This document shows, piece after piece, positions 56,591 through 64,000 of a DNA stretch of 64,000 nt (the first letter of the stretch is position 1; every line of letters starts with the position of its first letter). The notes below the pieces were generated by a model. It searched no databases. It saw only the letters and a list, made by a program, of their open reading frames with translations, and had not been told where the DNA came from. The position numbers were made by a program, and so were the translations under genes. This DNA comes from Ancylomarina euxina (GTDB lineage Bacteria; Bacteroidota; Bacteroidia; Bacteroidales; Marinifilaceae), in NCBI RefSeq assembly GCF_003863355.1, contig NZ_QQWG01000006.1:147813-211812 (forward strand), in the 5' to 3' direction.

Positions 56591-56706
56591 AATTTGATTT
56601 CTAAGATTATCCTAAATACATTTTAATGAAATTAGTCGCTGAATACTATATAATTACCCATGACTTTACTCTCCTCAATTTAACAAATATTTTTCCATCA
56701 AAAAAA

Positions 56707-56730
56707 ATCCCAGACATTTATATCTGGGAT
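56707..56730 (-). terminator. Terminator after the spondin-domain gene
   Basis: Eight-base stem ATCCCAGA/TCTGGGAT with an eight-base loop. An A run on its left gives a T run on the minus strand. Confidence 0.85.
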
Positions 56731-56765
56731 CTATATTTATAAATAATACAGTCTTCACTAATCAA

Positions 56766-57455
56766 TTATTCAGCATTAACTTTTTTAGTAAACGTTACTG
56801 TGGCAAAATCTGCTGATAAATTTGTTCCGTCCCCAAGAGGACTGTCTACAAATAATGATATTGATGCTTTGGGATCAGTTTCAACATTTTCAGATGTAAA
56901 TGTTGTTCCACTATCAGTTCCTGCATCGTAAACAGCTGCTGTTACGGTTTTAGTATCAACAAAATTACTACCATTGTATAAGTTAACATTGAGAACCGCA
57001 ACATACCAATCAGGGCTAGGCGCAACCATTGATACTAATGTAACGGCTGAATTAATGGCATCAACTTCTATTTCAACAGTAATCTCCCCTGTTCCACTTC
57101 CTAAACCGCTTCCAAGTACAAAATCTAATCCTTCATTATTAGCAATTTTAGCTTCTAATTCAGTTTTTAAGGTTTCAGTACCACCCGTTTCAGCCATCTC
57201 TTGAATTCCTGCAGATACAGATGTTTCAACTTTAAAGAAGGTACTCGTTGTTGGATGAGACCAACCAATTAAAGGCGAAAAATGAGCATTTGAAGGATAA
57301 TCTGTAGGAAAATCAGTATTATTCCAATGCATCGTAAAAGTAACTGTATAAGTCGCAACTCCTTCAATTCCGGTCTCAATAGGTCCATCACTTTTACTAC
57401 AGCTCACGAATACCAAACCAACTAACAGGTATAAGGATAATCTAAATTTTCTCAT
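56766..57455 (-). CDS. Spondin-domain lipoprotein
   Basis: A 229-residue lipoprotein. The lipobox is LVFVSCSKS with Cys19 as the lipid-modified residue. The body is a spondin domain: ATYTVTFTMHWNNTDFPTDYPSNAHFSPLIGWSH, then SAGIQEMAETGGT, and TLVSMVAPSPDWYVAVLNV. In animals this domain occurs in matrix proteins; in marine bacteria it appears as short secreted or surface lipoproteins of unknown function. The protein is probably exposed on the outer membrane or in the periplasm. It is a single gene. Confidence 0.9.
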   Translation of the reverse strand: MRKFRLSLYLLVGLVFVSCSKSDGPIETGIEGVATYTVTFTMHWNNTDFPTDYPSNAHFSPLIGWSHPTTSTFFKVETSVSAGIQEMAETGGTETLKTELEAKIANNEGLDFVLGSGLGSGTGEITVEIEVDAINSAVTLVSMVAPSPDWYVAVLNVNLYNGSNFVDTKTVTAAVYDAGTDSGTTFTSENVETDPKASISLFVDSPLGDGTNLSADFATVTFTKKVNAE

Positions 57456-57604
57456 AATTCTTATTTATAATTTCCAACTAGCTTATTTCATAGTAAGTAT
57501 ATCAACAAACAGTATTAACCTCTCTTTGATAAATAAAAATAAGCATATTTCCTTACAAATTCGACTCATATCATGTCTACTTAACATCAACCAGAAAAAA
57601 AAAC

Positions 57605-57624
57605 CTCAGCTTTTAAAAGCTGAG
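57605..57624 (-). terminator. Terminator after the GNAT gene
   Basis: Perfect 20-base palindrome with arms CTCAGCTTTT/AAAAGCTGAG and a nine-A run on the left, read as T residues on the minus strand. Confidence 0.88.
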
Positions 57625-57641
57625 ATGACAATTTAGATGGC

Positions 57642-58067
57642 TTATTTTTTGAACCTCAAACGAAGTAATCTATTATTCGTTTCCTTATGTACAAGCTCTT
57701 CAAGTAATTCAAAACCATACCTATCGTAAAAGGCTCTACCAACCACATTTCTTTCAAAAACTTCAACTTCCATTATATCGTGAAAATCAGAAACAAAGTC
57801 CATTAATTGTCTACCAATACCCTTTCCATGATAATCCGGACGAACAAAAATAGCTCCCACCTCATTTCCCATCATCGAGATAAAACCCAAAATAAGCCCC
57901 TCATTTATATACACCCAGGTCGAAGTATTAGGAATATAAACATCGCGAATATTCCTCTTCTCCATACCCATAAAATCGGCATCTAAAAAAGGATGAGCCA
58001 TTCTGGAAGCTTGATACCAAACCTCTAAAATTTCATCAATATCACTTTCTATATATTTTCGTATCAT
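57642..58067 (-). CDS. GNAT N-acetyltransferase
   Basis: A 141-residue GNAT enzyme. The ATG at 58067 (MIRKYIESD) gives the usual GNAT beginning; the longer form from 58106 adds 13 basic residues. The acetyl-CoA loop is VRPDYHGKGIGRQLMDF and the C-terminal block is VEVFERNVVGRAFYDRYGFELLEEL. The N-terminal part IDEILEVWYQASRMAHPFLD resembles the YjaB/YhbS-like group, for which substrates are mostly unknown. It is monocistronic. Confidence 0.85.
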   Translation of the reverse strand: MIRKYIESDIDEILEVWYQASRMAHPFLDADFMGMEKRNIRDVYIPNTSTWVYINEGLILGFISMMGNEVGAIFVRPDYHGKGIGRQLMDFVSDFHDIMEVEVFERNVVGRAFYDRYGFELLEELVHKETNNRLLRLRFKK

Positions 58068-58267
58068 TTTTTCTTTCCGTTTTTCAATCTCAAAACCTAA
58101 CAACAACTAGAAGACTGACATGCTCACATTCAGCAATTTAAACACGTTGTTTGATTTAAAAATCATAGCCGTATAAGTTACGAATCATAGAGCAAAGAGT
58201 CAATTTCTGTTTCATTTATTTTGAAACGAAATTTGTTTTAAAGGAAAATTTACAATAACATTGCAGC

Positions 58268-58336
58268 ATGAAAACAAATATGACACAAAATAATTTTTGG
58301 TGGAACTTCTCAATAATCATTATCGAGAAGGGATAG
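58268..58336 (+). CDS. trp leader peptide with tandem Trp codons
   Basis: A 22-codon frame from ATG at 58268 to TAG at 58334-58336, with a second in-frame ATG at 58280. It contains the tandem tryptophan codons TGG TGG at 58298-58303 in the context NNFWWNF. Tryptophan is rare, so a pair in a short frame just before a terminator and trpB is a strong sign of an attenuation leader. The stop codon lies 25 bases before the terminator stem, the right scale for ribosome position to govern folding downstream. It was too short for ordinary gene finding. Confidence 0.78.
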   Translation: MKTNMTQNNFWWNFSIIIIEKG

Positions 58337-58360
58337 CCATATGCACATAATTCATATACT

Positions 58361-58393
58361 AAAAGACCTGCTTCTCGCAGGTCTTTTTTTTTT
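58361..58393 (+). promoter_or_regulatory. Tryptophan attenuator terminator upstream of trpB
   Basis: Eleven-base stem AAAAGACCTGC/GCAGGTCTTTT around the loop ttctc, followed by a T run, 40 bases before trpB. CTTCTCG in and beside the loop (58371-58377) is exactly complementary to CGAGAAG at 58324-58330. That segment can instead pair, as GAGAAG, with CTTCTC at 58306-58311 just after the Trp codons. A ribosome stalled on the Trp codons would cover 58306-58311 and free 58324-58330 to disturb the terminator. The pairing scheme is inference; the sequences are seen directly. Confidence 0.75.
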
Positions 58394-58433
58394 GCACTAA
58401 ATCGTAAAATTCTAACTATAAAACCAAAAAACC

Positions 58434-59654
58434 ATGACATTTAAAGACTATTTTAAAAAGTACCCTAACGAAGAAGGTTATTTCGGCGAGTATGGCGGAA
58501 GCTTTATACCTCCAACTCTGGAAGAAGAAATGAAACGTATTAATGAGGCTTATTACTCAATCAGTAAATCTCATGAGTTTATTTCAGAATTAAGAAGTAT
58601 TCGTAAACACTTTCAAGGACGTCCAACTCCGGTCTATTACTGTAATCGTTTATCTGAGAAATATGGTGGACGTATTTACCTAAAGCGTGAAGACTTAAAT
58701 CACTCAGGAGCCCATAAATTAAACCACTGCATGGGCGAAGCTTTACTTGCCAAGTATATGGGCAAAAAGAAACTTATTGCTGAAACTGGAGCAGGTCAGC
58801 ATGGTGTTGCTTTAGCCACAGCAGCAGCATACTTTGGTTTAGAGTGTGAAATTCACATGGGCGAAGTTGATATTGCTAAGGAGCATCCCAATGTGATGCG
58901 CATGAAGATACTTGGTGCTACCGTTGTACCTGTTACACACGGTTTAAAAACCTTGAAAGAAGCTGTTGATTCCGCTTTTCAGGCTTACTTAAAAGATCCC
59001 ATCAACACCATTTACTGTATTGGATCAGTTGTTGGACCGCACCCCTTCCCCATGATGGTTCGTGAATTTCAACGTGTTGTTGGTATCGAAGCCCGTGATC
59101 AATATCAGGAAATGACTGGCGAATTACCAGACAATATTGTTGCCTGTGTGGGTGGTGGTAGTAATGCCATGGGTATCTTTTCTGCCTTTTTAGATGATAA
59201 AGATATTAAGCTTCACGGCGTTGAACCAGCTGGTCGTGGAATTGATAAAGAGGGTGAACATGCTGCAACTTTAACTCTTGGAAGTCCTGGTGTTATTCAT
59301 GGTTTCAAATGTTATATGCTTCAGGATAAAACTGGAGAGCCAGCACCAGTTTATTCTGTTGCGAGTGGATTAGATTATCCGGGTGTAGGTCCTGAGCACT
59401 CTATGCTTAAAGATCTGGAAAGAGCTGAATATCATCACATCGATGACAATGAATGTATTGATGCTTTTTTCGAACTAAGCCGCTTAGAGGGTATTATTCC
59501 AGCACTTGAGTCGGCACATGCCATTGCTTATGCCATTAAATTAGCTAAAGCCAATCCTAAACAATCGATTCTTGTGAACTTGAGCGGACGAGGCGATAAA
59601 GATCTGGATTTTGTGGTTGATACTTATGGTTTACCTGAAGACAGAGAAGCTTAA
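58434..59654 (+). CDS. trpB: Tryptophan synthase beta subunit
   Basis: A 406-residue PLP enzyme that joins indole and serine to make tryptophan. The PLP lysine is Lys95 (NHSGAHKLN), the catalytic Glu is Glu117 (AETGAGQHG), and the phosphate loop is [22 protein letters not shown] is standard for TrpB. The segment [17 protein letters not shown] differs from the usual alpha-subunit interface sequence of TrpB1, and no trpA or other trp gene is adjacent, so it may act alone on free indole as well as in a complex. A tryptophan leader peptide and attenuator lie directly upstream, so expression should rise when charged tRNA-Trp is scarce. Confidence 0.93.
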   Translation: MTFKDYFKKYPNEEGYFGEYGGSFIPPTLEEEMKRINEAYYSISKSHEFISELRSIRKHFQGRPTPVYYCNRLSEKYGGRIYLKREDLNHSGAHKLNHCMGEALLAKYMGKKKLIAETGAGQHGVALATAAAYFGLECEIHMGEVDIAKEHPNVMRMKILGATVVPVTHGLKTLKEAVDSAFQAYLKDPINTIYCIGSVVGPHPFPMMVREFQRVVGIEARDQYQEMTGELPDNIVACVGGGSNAMGIFSAFLDDKDIKLHGVEPAGRGIDKEGEHAATLTLGSPGVIHGFKCYMLQDKTGEPAPVYSVASGLDYPGVGPEHSMLKDLERAEYHHIDDNECIDAFFELSRLEGIIPALESAHAIAYAIKLAKANPKQSILVNLSGRGDKDLDFVVDTYGLPEDREA

Positions 59655-59671
59655 GTCACTTTTATGAAACA

Positions 59672-59700
59672 AAAATGGCGACCAGTGTGGTCGCCATTTT
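59672..59700. terminator. Bidirectional terminator
   Basis: Perfect twelve-base stem AAAATGGCGACC/GGTCGCCATTTT with loop agtgt, between the convergent trpB and yitT-like genes. Confidence 0.92.
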
Positions 59701-59718
59701 CTGATACTATATAAGAGT

Positions 59719-60633
59719 CTAGTGACCCGCTTCTTCATCATTCAAAGATTGAAATCCTTTACCGATAATTTCGTTTGCTTCAGTAACATTTACGAAAGCT
59801 TCAGGATCAACTTCTTTAATATGTAGCTTAAGAATTTCAAGTTCTCTACGGCTCATTACCGAGTAAACCATTTTTCTTTCTTGTCCTGAGTATGCTCCAG
59901 TTCCAGTAAAGATAGTCGCTCCACGCATCAATTCATTCTTAATTTTAGCAGCGATAGACTCATATTCATCAGAAACAATCATAACCGTTTTGTGATAACT
60001 AGCACCACTTACAACCATATCGATAATCTTACCTTCGATATAGATAATAATTAATGAATAGATTGCAAATTCCCATCCAATAGTACCCGATTCAGTAGGT
60101 TGAATAAGTGTGAACAATACAATAATACCATCAACAATCATTACCAATTTACCCAGAGATAACTTGGTATACTTTGCTAAAATCATAGCAATGATATCAG
60201 AACCACCTGAAGTCGCACGCGACTTAAAGATTAAACCGATAGAAATACCATAGAATACACCGGCAACAATGGTGTTCAACATTGGATCAAGAATAACCTT
60301 AGGATAACCAACAGAAACGAAAGTTTCCATTATCCAAACAGTAATCAGAATTGTTGCAATACTTACGATTGTCTTAATCCCAAATCGAGGACCAAGAATG
60401 ATTGTACCTAAAATAACCAATGGAATCTCCATAGCGAAGGTACAATAACTAATTTTCCAGCTAAACATTGTGTTTAGAACTGTAGCGATACCATAAACGC
60501 CACCTGGCGCTAATTTGTATGGAACCACAAATAAAATGTCAGAAACAGCGAAAATAATACTCCCTAGAATAAGGTAAGTATAGGCAGCAAGCCATTCGTT
60601 TGACAAAAATTTTTCTTTAGTAATAAAAGCCAT
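59719..60633 (-). CDS. YitT family membrane protein
   Basis: A 304-residue protein with an N-terminal membrane domain of five or six spans (YitT/DUF161 type; PGGVYGIATVLNTMF and SRATSGGSDIIAMILAKYTKLSLG are family marks) and a C-terminal soluble DUF2179 domain (about 215-290, TGAYSGQERKMVYSVMSRRELEILK). The function of the family is unknown; transport of a small solute is assumed. It is a single gene on the minus strand. Confidence 0.92.
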   Translation of the reverse strand: MAFITKEKFLSNEWLAAYTYLILGSIIFAVSDILFVVPYKLAPGGVYGIATVLNTMFSWKISYCTFAMEIPLVILGTIILGPRFGIKTIVSIATILITVWIMETFVSVGYPKVILDPMLNTIVAGVFYGISIGLIFKSRATSGGSDIIAMILAKYTKLSLGKLVMIVDGIIVLFTLIQPTESGTIGWEFAIYSLIIIYIEGKIIDMVVSGASYHKTVMIVSDEYESIAAKIKNELMRGATIFTGTGAYSGQERKMVYSVMSRRELEILKLHIKEVDPEAFVNVTEANEIIGKGFQSLNDEEAGH

Positions 60634-61007
60634 TCTATGTGTTGTTTAGTATTTAAACGATTCGACTTGTCCTCTAGACTGTTAATCTTTTGAATAGTAT
60701 CGAAAAGTTTAGATATGTTTAAAATCGGCGACAAAATTAATCGGCTTAAGCACAATAACAATGGCTTTAACAAAGAAAATTACATGTCGAGAAACAGCAT
60801 TTTATCACGTTTAAACTATTGTAATAATGAAAATTTTAATTCGTCGTAAAATTAGTCTCATACATGCTCATGTATAGTGAGTTTACAGCATTCCTGCAAG
60901 TGGTAAAAACTCCCTTCTTTACAGTAAAAATGGTGGCTTCTGATAAATAAGCAAAAAAAAAGACCTCAGTTGTAAAACTGAGGTCGAATATCATTGGTAA
61001 TATAAGC
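60634..61007 (-). other. Intergenic region with terminator of the peptidase gene
   Basis: This stretch of about 370 bases holds the promoter of the yitT-like gene and, at 60962-60985, a perfect nine-base stem GACCTCAGT/ACTGAGGTC with loop tgtaaa and an A run on its left, which is the terminator of the minus-strand peptidase gene. No gene was seen. Confidence 0.8.
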
Positions 61008-63044
61008 CTAATTCAAGCCACTACGCTTCAATAATGGTGCAATGGATGGCTCCTGTCCGCGAAAGCGTTTATAAAGAATCATAGGGTGTTCACTACCTCC
61101 TCTTTCAAGCACATTCATTCTAAATGAATCAGCAATATCAGCATTGTAAATACCTTTCTCTTGAAAAGCAGCAAAAGCATCTGCATCTAAAACCTCAGCC
61201 CACTTGTAGCCATAATAGCCTGCAGCATAACCACCAGCAAATATATGCGAGAAAGCTGGGCTCATACATGAGGTTTCTAATCTAGGGAAAAGCTCAGTAG
61301 CCTGCATAGCTTCTGCTTCAAATTCTGAAACAGTCCCGTCGATTGATTTTTCAATAGAATGCCAAGCCATATCATTCAAACCAAAACTAATCTGGCGAAC
61401 AAAAGCATAACCCGAATGGAAATTTCCACTATCGATAATTTTCTGAACCAGATCAGCAGGGATCTTTTCTCCCGTTTTATAATGCTCAGCAACCTTATCA
61501 AGCCATTGCTTCTCAAAAGCATAATTCTCCATAAACTGAGAAGGTAGTTCTACAAAATCGCGATAAACACTGGTTCCTGACAAGCTAGGATAAGAACATC
61601 GAGAAAGCATGCCATGCAAAGCGTGTCCAAATTCGTGCAAGAAAGTTGTCACCTCACCAAAACTCAACAAGGACGGCTTTGTTTCTGTTGGACGAGTAAA
61701 ATTACACACAATAGAGATGTGCGGGCGGTGATCTTGTCCATTTTGAAGAAACTGCTCACTGTAAGATGTCATCCAAGCTCCACCTTGTTTGCTATCGCGG
61801 GGGTGAAAATCGGCATAAAAAACCGAAAGAAAATCTCCTTTTTTATCTAACACTTCGTAAACATCAACTTCCTCATGATACTTATCAATCTCCGTATTCA
61901 ACTTAAAAGTCAACCCGTATAAATCTGTCGCCAAATCGAAAATACCTTGCTTCACACGCTCCAATTCAAAATAAGGACGTGTTAACTCATCATTCACCTG
62001 GTATTTCTCGGTCTTCAACTTCTCAGCATAGTAAGCCCAATCCCAACGTTGTAATTTGAAGTCAGCACCTATGCTTTTTGCATAAACCTGCAGCTCATCG
62101 AATTCTTCTTTGGCTTTAGGCATCGACGCTTCAAGCAATTCATTAAGGAAACCGATAACTTTATCAGGATTCTCAGCCATACGCTCCTCTAATACGAATT
62201 GAGCATAGTTTGGATAATCAAACAACTGCACTTTTTCTAAACGCAGGTCAACAATTTTCTTGATGATTTCCTGATTATCAAACTTATCATTAAAACATCG
62301 AGAAGAATAAACCTTAAACATCTTTTCGCGCAGTTCTCGATTGTCGGCATATTGCATAAAAGGCACATAACTTGGGAACTGAAGTGTAAATACCCAACCT
62401 TGTTTATCCTTAGATTTAGCAGTAGAAGCAGCCGCCTCCATTACGCCTTCAGGTAAACCTGCCAATTCTTTCTCATCAGTAATATTTAGTTCGAAATTGT
62501 TGGTTGCGGCCAATACATTCTCGCCAAACTGAAGCGTTAATTGAGAAAGTTCTTTCGATATTTCACGAATTCTGGCTTTCTTCTCTCCAACCAAATTAGC
62601 ACCCGAACGAATAAATGATTTATAACGTTTATCCAAAAGCATGCTTTGCTCTTCATTCAAACCCAGAGCTTCCTTATTGTTATAAACAGCCTTCACTCTT
62701 GCAAAAAGTGGCTCGTTCATTACAATATCATTAGAGAATTCGCTTAATAAAGGCGAAACCTCGCGAGCCAAAGCTTGCATCTCGTCACTGGTATCCGCAT
62801 GATTCAAGTTAAAAAAGACAGATGATACCTGATCCAAGAGCTCACCTACAAAGTCCATAGCCTCAATTGTATTCTCAAAACTAGCAGCTTCTGTATTATT
62901 GGCAATTTGGTCAACTTCCTCTCTGGCAATTTTGATACCCTCAAGAAAAGCGGGCATATAATGCTCCATTTTAATTTCACTAAATGGTGCGGTATGATGT
63001 ACTGTGCTAAACTTACACAACAAAGGGTTTATATTCTTAGTCAT
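61008..63044 (-). CDS. dcp: M3-family peptidyl-dipeptidase Dcp
   Basis: A 678-residue zinc metallopeptidase of family M3. The zinc motif is FLHEFGHALHGML with His470, Glu471 and His474. Length, lack of a signal peptide, and the blocks GGAWMTSYSEQF and SHIFAGGYAAGYYGYKWAEVLDADAFAAF are those of bacterial peptidyl-dipeptidases, which remove dipeptides from the C end of short peptides in peptide recycling. The final block begins EHPMILYKRFRGQEP. It is monocistronic. Confidence 0.93.
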   Translation of the reverse strand: MTKNINPLLCKFSTVHHTAPFSEIKMEHYMPAFLEGIKIAREEVDQIANNTEAASFENTIEAMDFVGELLDQVSSVFFNLNHADTSDEMQALAREVSPLLSEFSNDIVMNEPLFARVKAVYNNKEALGLNEEQSMLLDKRYKSFIRSGANLVGEKKARIREISKELSQLTLQFGENVLAATNNFELNITDEKELAGLPEGVMEAAASTAKSKDKQGWVFTLQFPSYVPFMQYADNRELREKMFKVYSSRCFNDKFDNQEIIKKIVDLRLEKVQLFDYPNYAQFVLEERMAENPDKVIGFLNELLEASMPKAKEEFDELQVYAKSIGADFKLQRWDWAYYAEKLKTEKYQVNDELTRPYFELERVKQGIFDLATDLYGLTFKLNTEIDKYHEEVDVYEVLDKKGDFLSVFYADFHPRDSKQGGAWMTSYSEQFLQNGQDHRPHISIVCNFTRPTETKPSLLSFGEVTTFLHEFGHALHGMLSRCSYPSLSGTSVYRDFVELPSQFMENYAFEKQWLDKVAEHYKTGEKIPADLVQKIIDSGNFHSGYAFVRQISFGLNDMAWHSIEKSIDGTVSEFEAEAMQATELFPRLETSCMSPAFSHIFAGGYAAGYYGYKWAEVLDADAFAAFQEKGIYNADIADSFRMNVLERGGSEHPMILYKRFRGQEPSIAPLLKRSGLN

Positions 63045-63358
63045 AATTTTATTTTTTTTTGGATGAGTATTGAGAATAAGCTATAAAATCCAATTCTCAA
63101 AGAATAACAAATATAGGAATTATCTAATTCTTCCTGACCATAAAGTAGACTAGACAATTTCTATCTCACTTATTTAACCTTTATTCACCTATTCCATTTC
63201 AATTGCCAATTTGATTGGGATTTGATAAGATAGAAATCTCTCAAAATATAGACATAAAATAAAAATTTCAGCTTGTCTATAGTCATAATATGACCGACTA
63301 ATTCCTTAAAAACGCCTATATTAGGCGGAAGAATTACTCATTTATAAAAAACACGACA
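63045..63358. other. Divergent intergenic region
   Basis: About 310 AT-rich bases with promoters for the peptidase and the Dabb gene. I see no hairpin or repeat that stands out. Confidence 0.35.
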
Positions 63359-63661
63359 ATGATTAAGCATATCGCCCTGTTTAAGTTTAAGGCTTTTGAG
63401 TCAGAAGCAGAAAAGGAAATGTATTACGAAAGACTCAGAAAAGCCTTTGATGGACTTGATAAAAAAGTTCCCGAAATCAAGTTCCTGCAAATTGGATTTG
63501 ACGAGCTACAGTCTGAAGCATCCTTCGATTTCGTTGTTAATGTGGTTCTTGAAAATATAGATTGCCTACCAGCTTATGCAAACCATCCTGAACATCTTAA
63601 AGCCGCATCAGTTGTAAGGGAAATGATGGTGGATAGGAAAGTGATTGATTATTCCTTTTAA
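63359..63661 (+). CDS. Dabb (stress-responsive alpha/beta barrel) protein
   Basis: A 100-residue protein with the Dabb pattern: MIKHIALFKFKAF at the start, the central FLQIGFDELQSEASFDFVVNVVLENIDCLPAYANHPEHLKAA, and the end DRKVIDYSF. These proteins form ferredoxin-like dimeric barrels. The conserved HPEH is visible. The role in bacteria is unclear. It is a single gene with a terminator 37 bases beyond its stop. Confidence 0.92.
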   Translation: MIKHIALFKFKAFESEAEKEMYYERLRKAFDGLDKKVPEIKFLQIGFDELQSEASFDFVVNVVLENIDCLPAYANHPEHLKAASVVREMMVDRKVIDYSF

Positions 63662-63698
63662 GCATCGGTCTATGTCATTCATTAAACAATAAAAACAC

Positions 63699-63734
63699 AA
63701 AAGCGCCTAATATTAAGCAATATTGGGCGCTTTT
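63699..63734 (+). terminator. Terminator after the Dabb gene
   Basis: Stem AAAAGCGCC/GGCGCTTTT with a further inner helix AATATT/AATATT around loop aagc. Confidence 0.88.
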
Positions 63735-63823
63735 CATTTAAGTAAAAACGATAAAACCCTATATTTTATGGGATTATAATAAAGGACTCTAGCCCTTTTC
63801 TACAAAAAAATGCTTCTTTTCAG

Positions 63824-63878
63824 TATTCCCTTAGACGTTTTACGCATTCCCTTGGTCTACTTTCGCATTCCCTTGGAC
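63824..63878. repeat. Three 21-base tandem repeats beside an IS end
   Basis: The unit cattcccttgg recurs at 63824 (first copy slightly changed, tattcccttag), 63845 and 63866, with an exact period of 21 bases. The copies end 12 bases before the IS end. No coding frame is evident. Confidence 0.7.
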
Positions 63879-63890
63879 TTGCAACAAAAA

Positions 63891-64000
63891 TGTGGACAAT
63901 AAGTTAAGTCATGCCGCTCTCTTTTGATTATTTAATAGCCTTCCGTATTCTAAAGGCGAAAGATAATTTAAAGAAGAATGCCTTCTACATGTATTGTACC
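63891..64000 (-). mobile_element. End of an IS3-family insertion sequence
   Basis: From about 63891 (tgtggacaataag, the probable terminal inverted repeat) to the window edge lies the 3' end of an IS3-type element. The boundary is estimated from the transposase stop and the TG start, because the other end is outside the window. Confidence 0.7.
63909..64000 (-). CDS. IS3-family transposase, C-terminal fragment
   Basis: The last 29 codons of a transposase OrfB read YNTCRRHSSLNYLSPLEY and end GRLLNNQKRAA with a stop at 63909-63911. The pattern RxHSSLxYxSPxE is the well-known end of the IS3-group integrase domain. The gene continues beyond the window, so whether it is intact cannot be told. Confidence 0.85.
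   Translation of the reverse strand, partial: YNTCRRHSSLNYLSPLEYGRLLNNQKRAA

Overview
The window looks like chromosome of a Bacteroidota bacterium, most likely a marine, facultatively or strictly anaerobic member of the Marinilabiliales; this placement is inferred from gene content, not from a marker gene. Support comes from the AT-rich sequence with weak Shine-Dalgarno signals, Bacteroidota-typical families (HYC_CC_PP peptide, the DUF4129/DUF4350/MoxR/DUF58 set, ABC-2/M1 peptidase fusion, spondin-domain lipoprotein, Dabb protein) and salt-related genes such as nhaA. No prophage, CRISPR array, rRNA or plasmid backbone was seen. One tRNA, about 16 intrinsic terminators and the end of one IS3-type element were found.

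Layout. 0-6.3 kb: small HYC peptide, a soluble multi-PAS histidine kinase, an orphan class 1 isoprenoid-fold protein, a SpoU RNA methylase and an RDD membrane protein. 6.4-12.8 kb: the SpoIIM/DUF4129/DUF4350/MoxR/DUF58 membrane-stress operon. 12.9-18.8 kb: a frameshifted metallo-beta-lactamase-fold gene, a large GAF/PAS kinase with a cysteine-rich PAS domain, an ATP-cone/Mrr nuclease and an orphan gene. 19.1-25.2 kb: the most interesting operon, described below. 25.3-36.4 kb: an ABC exporter fused to an M1 peptidase, an FKBP isomerase, a TPR protein, a Cache-PAS-CBS-DUF294 protein, a phosphoesterase and mnmE. 36.4-40.7 kb: a gene-poor stretch with tRNA-Leu, hairpin-rich non-coding DNA, a GNAT gene without a normal start and a YkgJ cysteine-cluster protein. 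40.7-49.2 kb: two kinases flanking a TetR-controlled oxidoreductase group. 49.2-56.6 kb: nhaA, a NarL-type two-component pair, two universal stress proteins and small membrane proteins. 56.7-64 kb: a spondin lipoprotein, GNAT, trpB behind a tryptophan attenuator, YitT, Dcp peptidase, Dabb protein and an IS3 end.

The candidate new system is the operon at 19149-25232. It encodes a KamA-like radical-SAM/PLP aminomutase, a two-subunit CoA-transferase resembling PcaI/PcaJ, a class III aminotransferase resembling glutamate-1-semialdehyde and beta-amino-acid aminotransferases, a PcaF-like 3-oxoadipyl-CoA thiolase and a GNAT acetyltransferase. In pathway order this reads: alpha-amino acid to beta-amino acid to beta-keto acid to beta-ketoacyl-CoA to acetyl-CoA plus a shortened acyl-CoA. 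The PcaIJF resemblance points to a six-carbon 3-oxo acid. The two aspartates that hold the side-chain amino group of lysine in KamA appear replaced, so 2-aminoadipate (via 3-aminoadipate and 3-oxoadipate) is at least as likely a substrate as lysine.

A second notable system is upstream of trpB: a 22-codon leader with tandem Trp codons, followed by a strong terminator whose loop can pair with an upstream segment, the layout of a ribosome-mediated tryptophan attenuator. A third is a TetR-family regulon marked by two perfect palindromes sharing the core AATGAACGTTCATT, one upstream of the doxX-tetR-SDR genes and one upstream of the quinone-oxidoreductase-like and DJ-1/PfpI genes.
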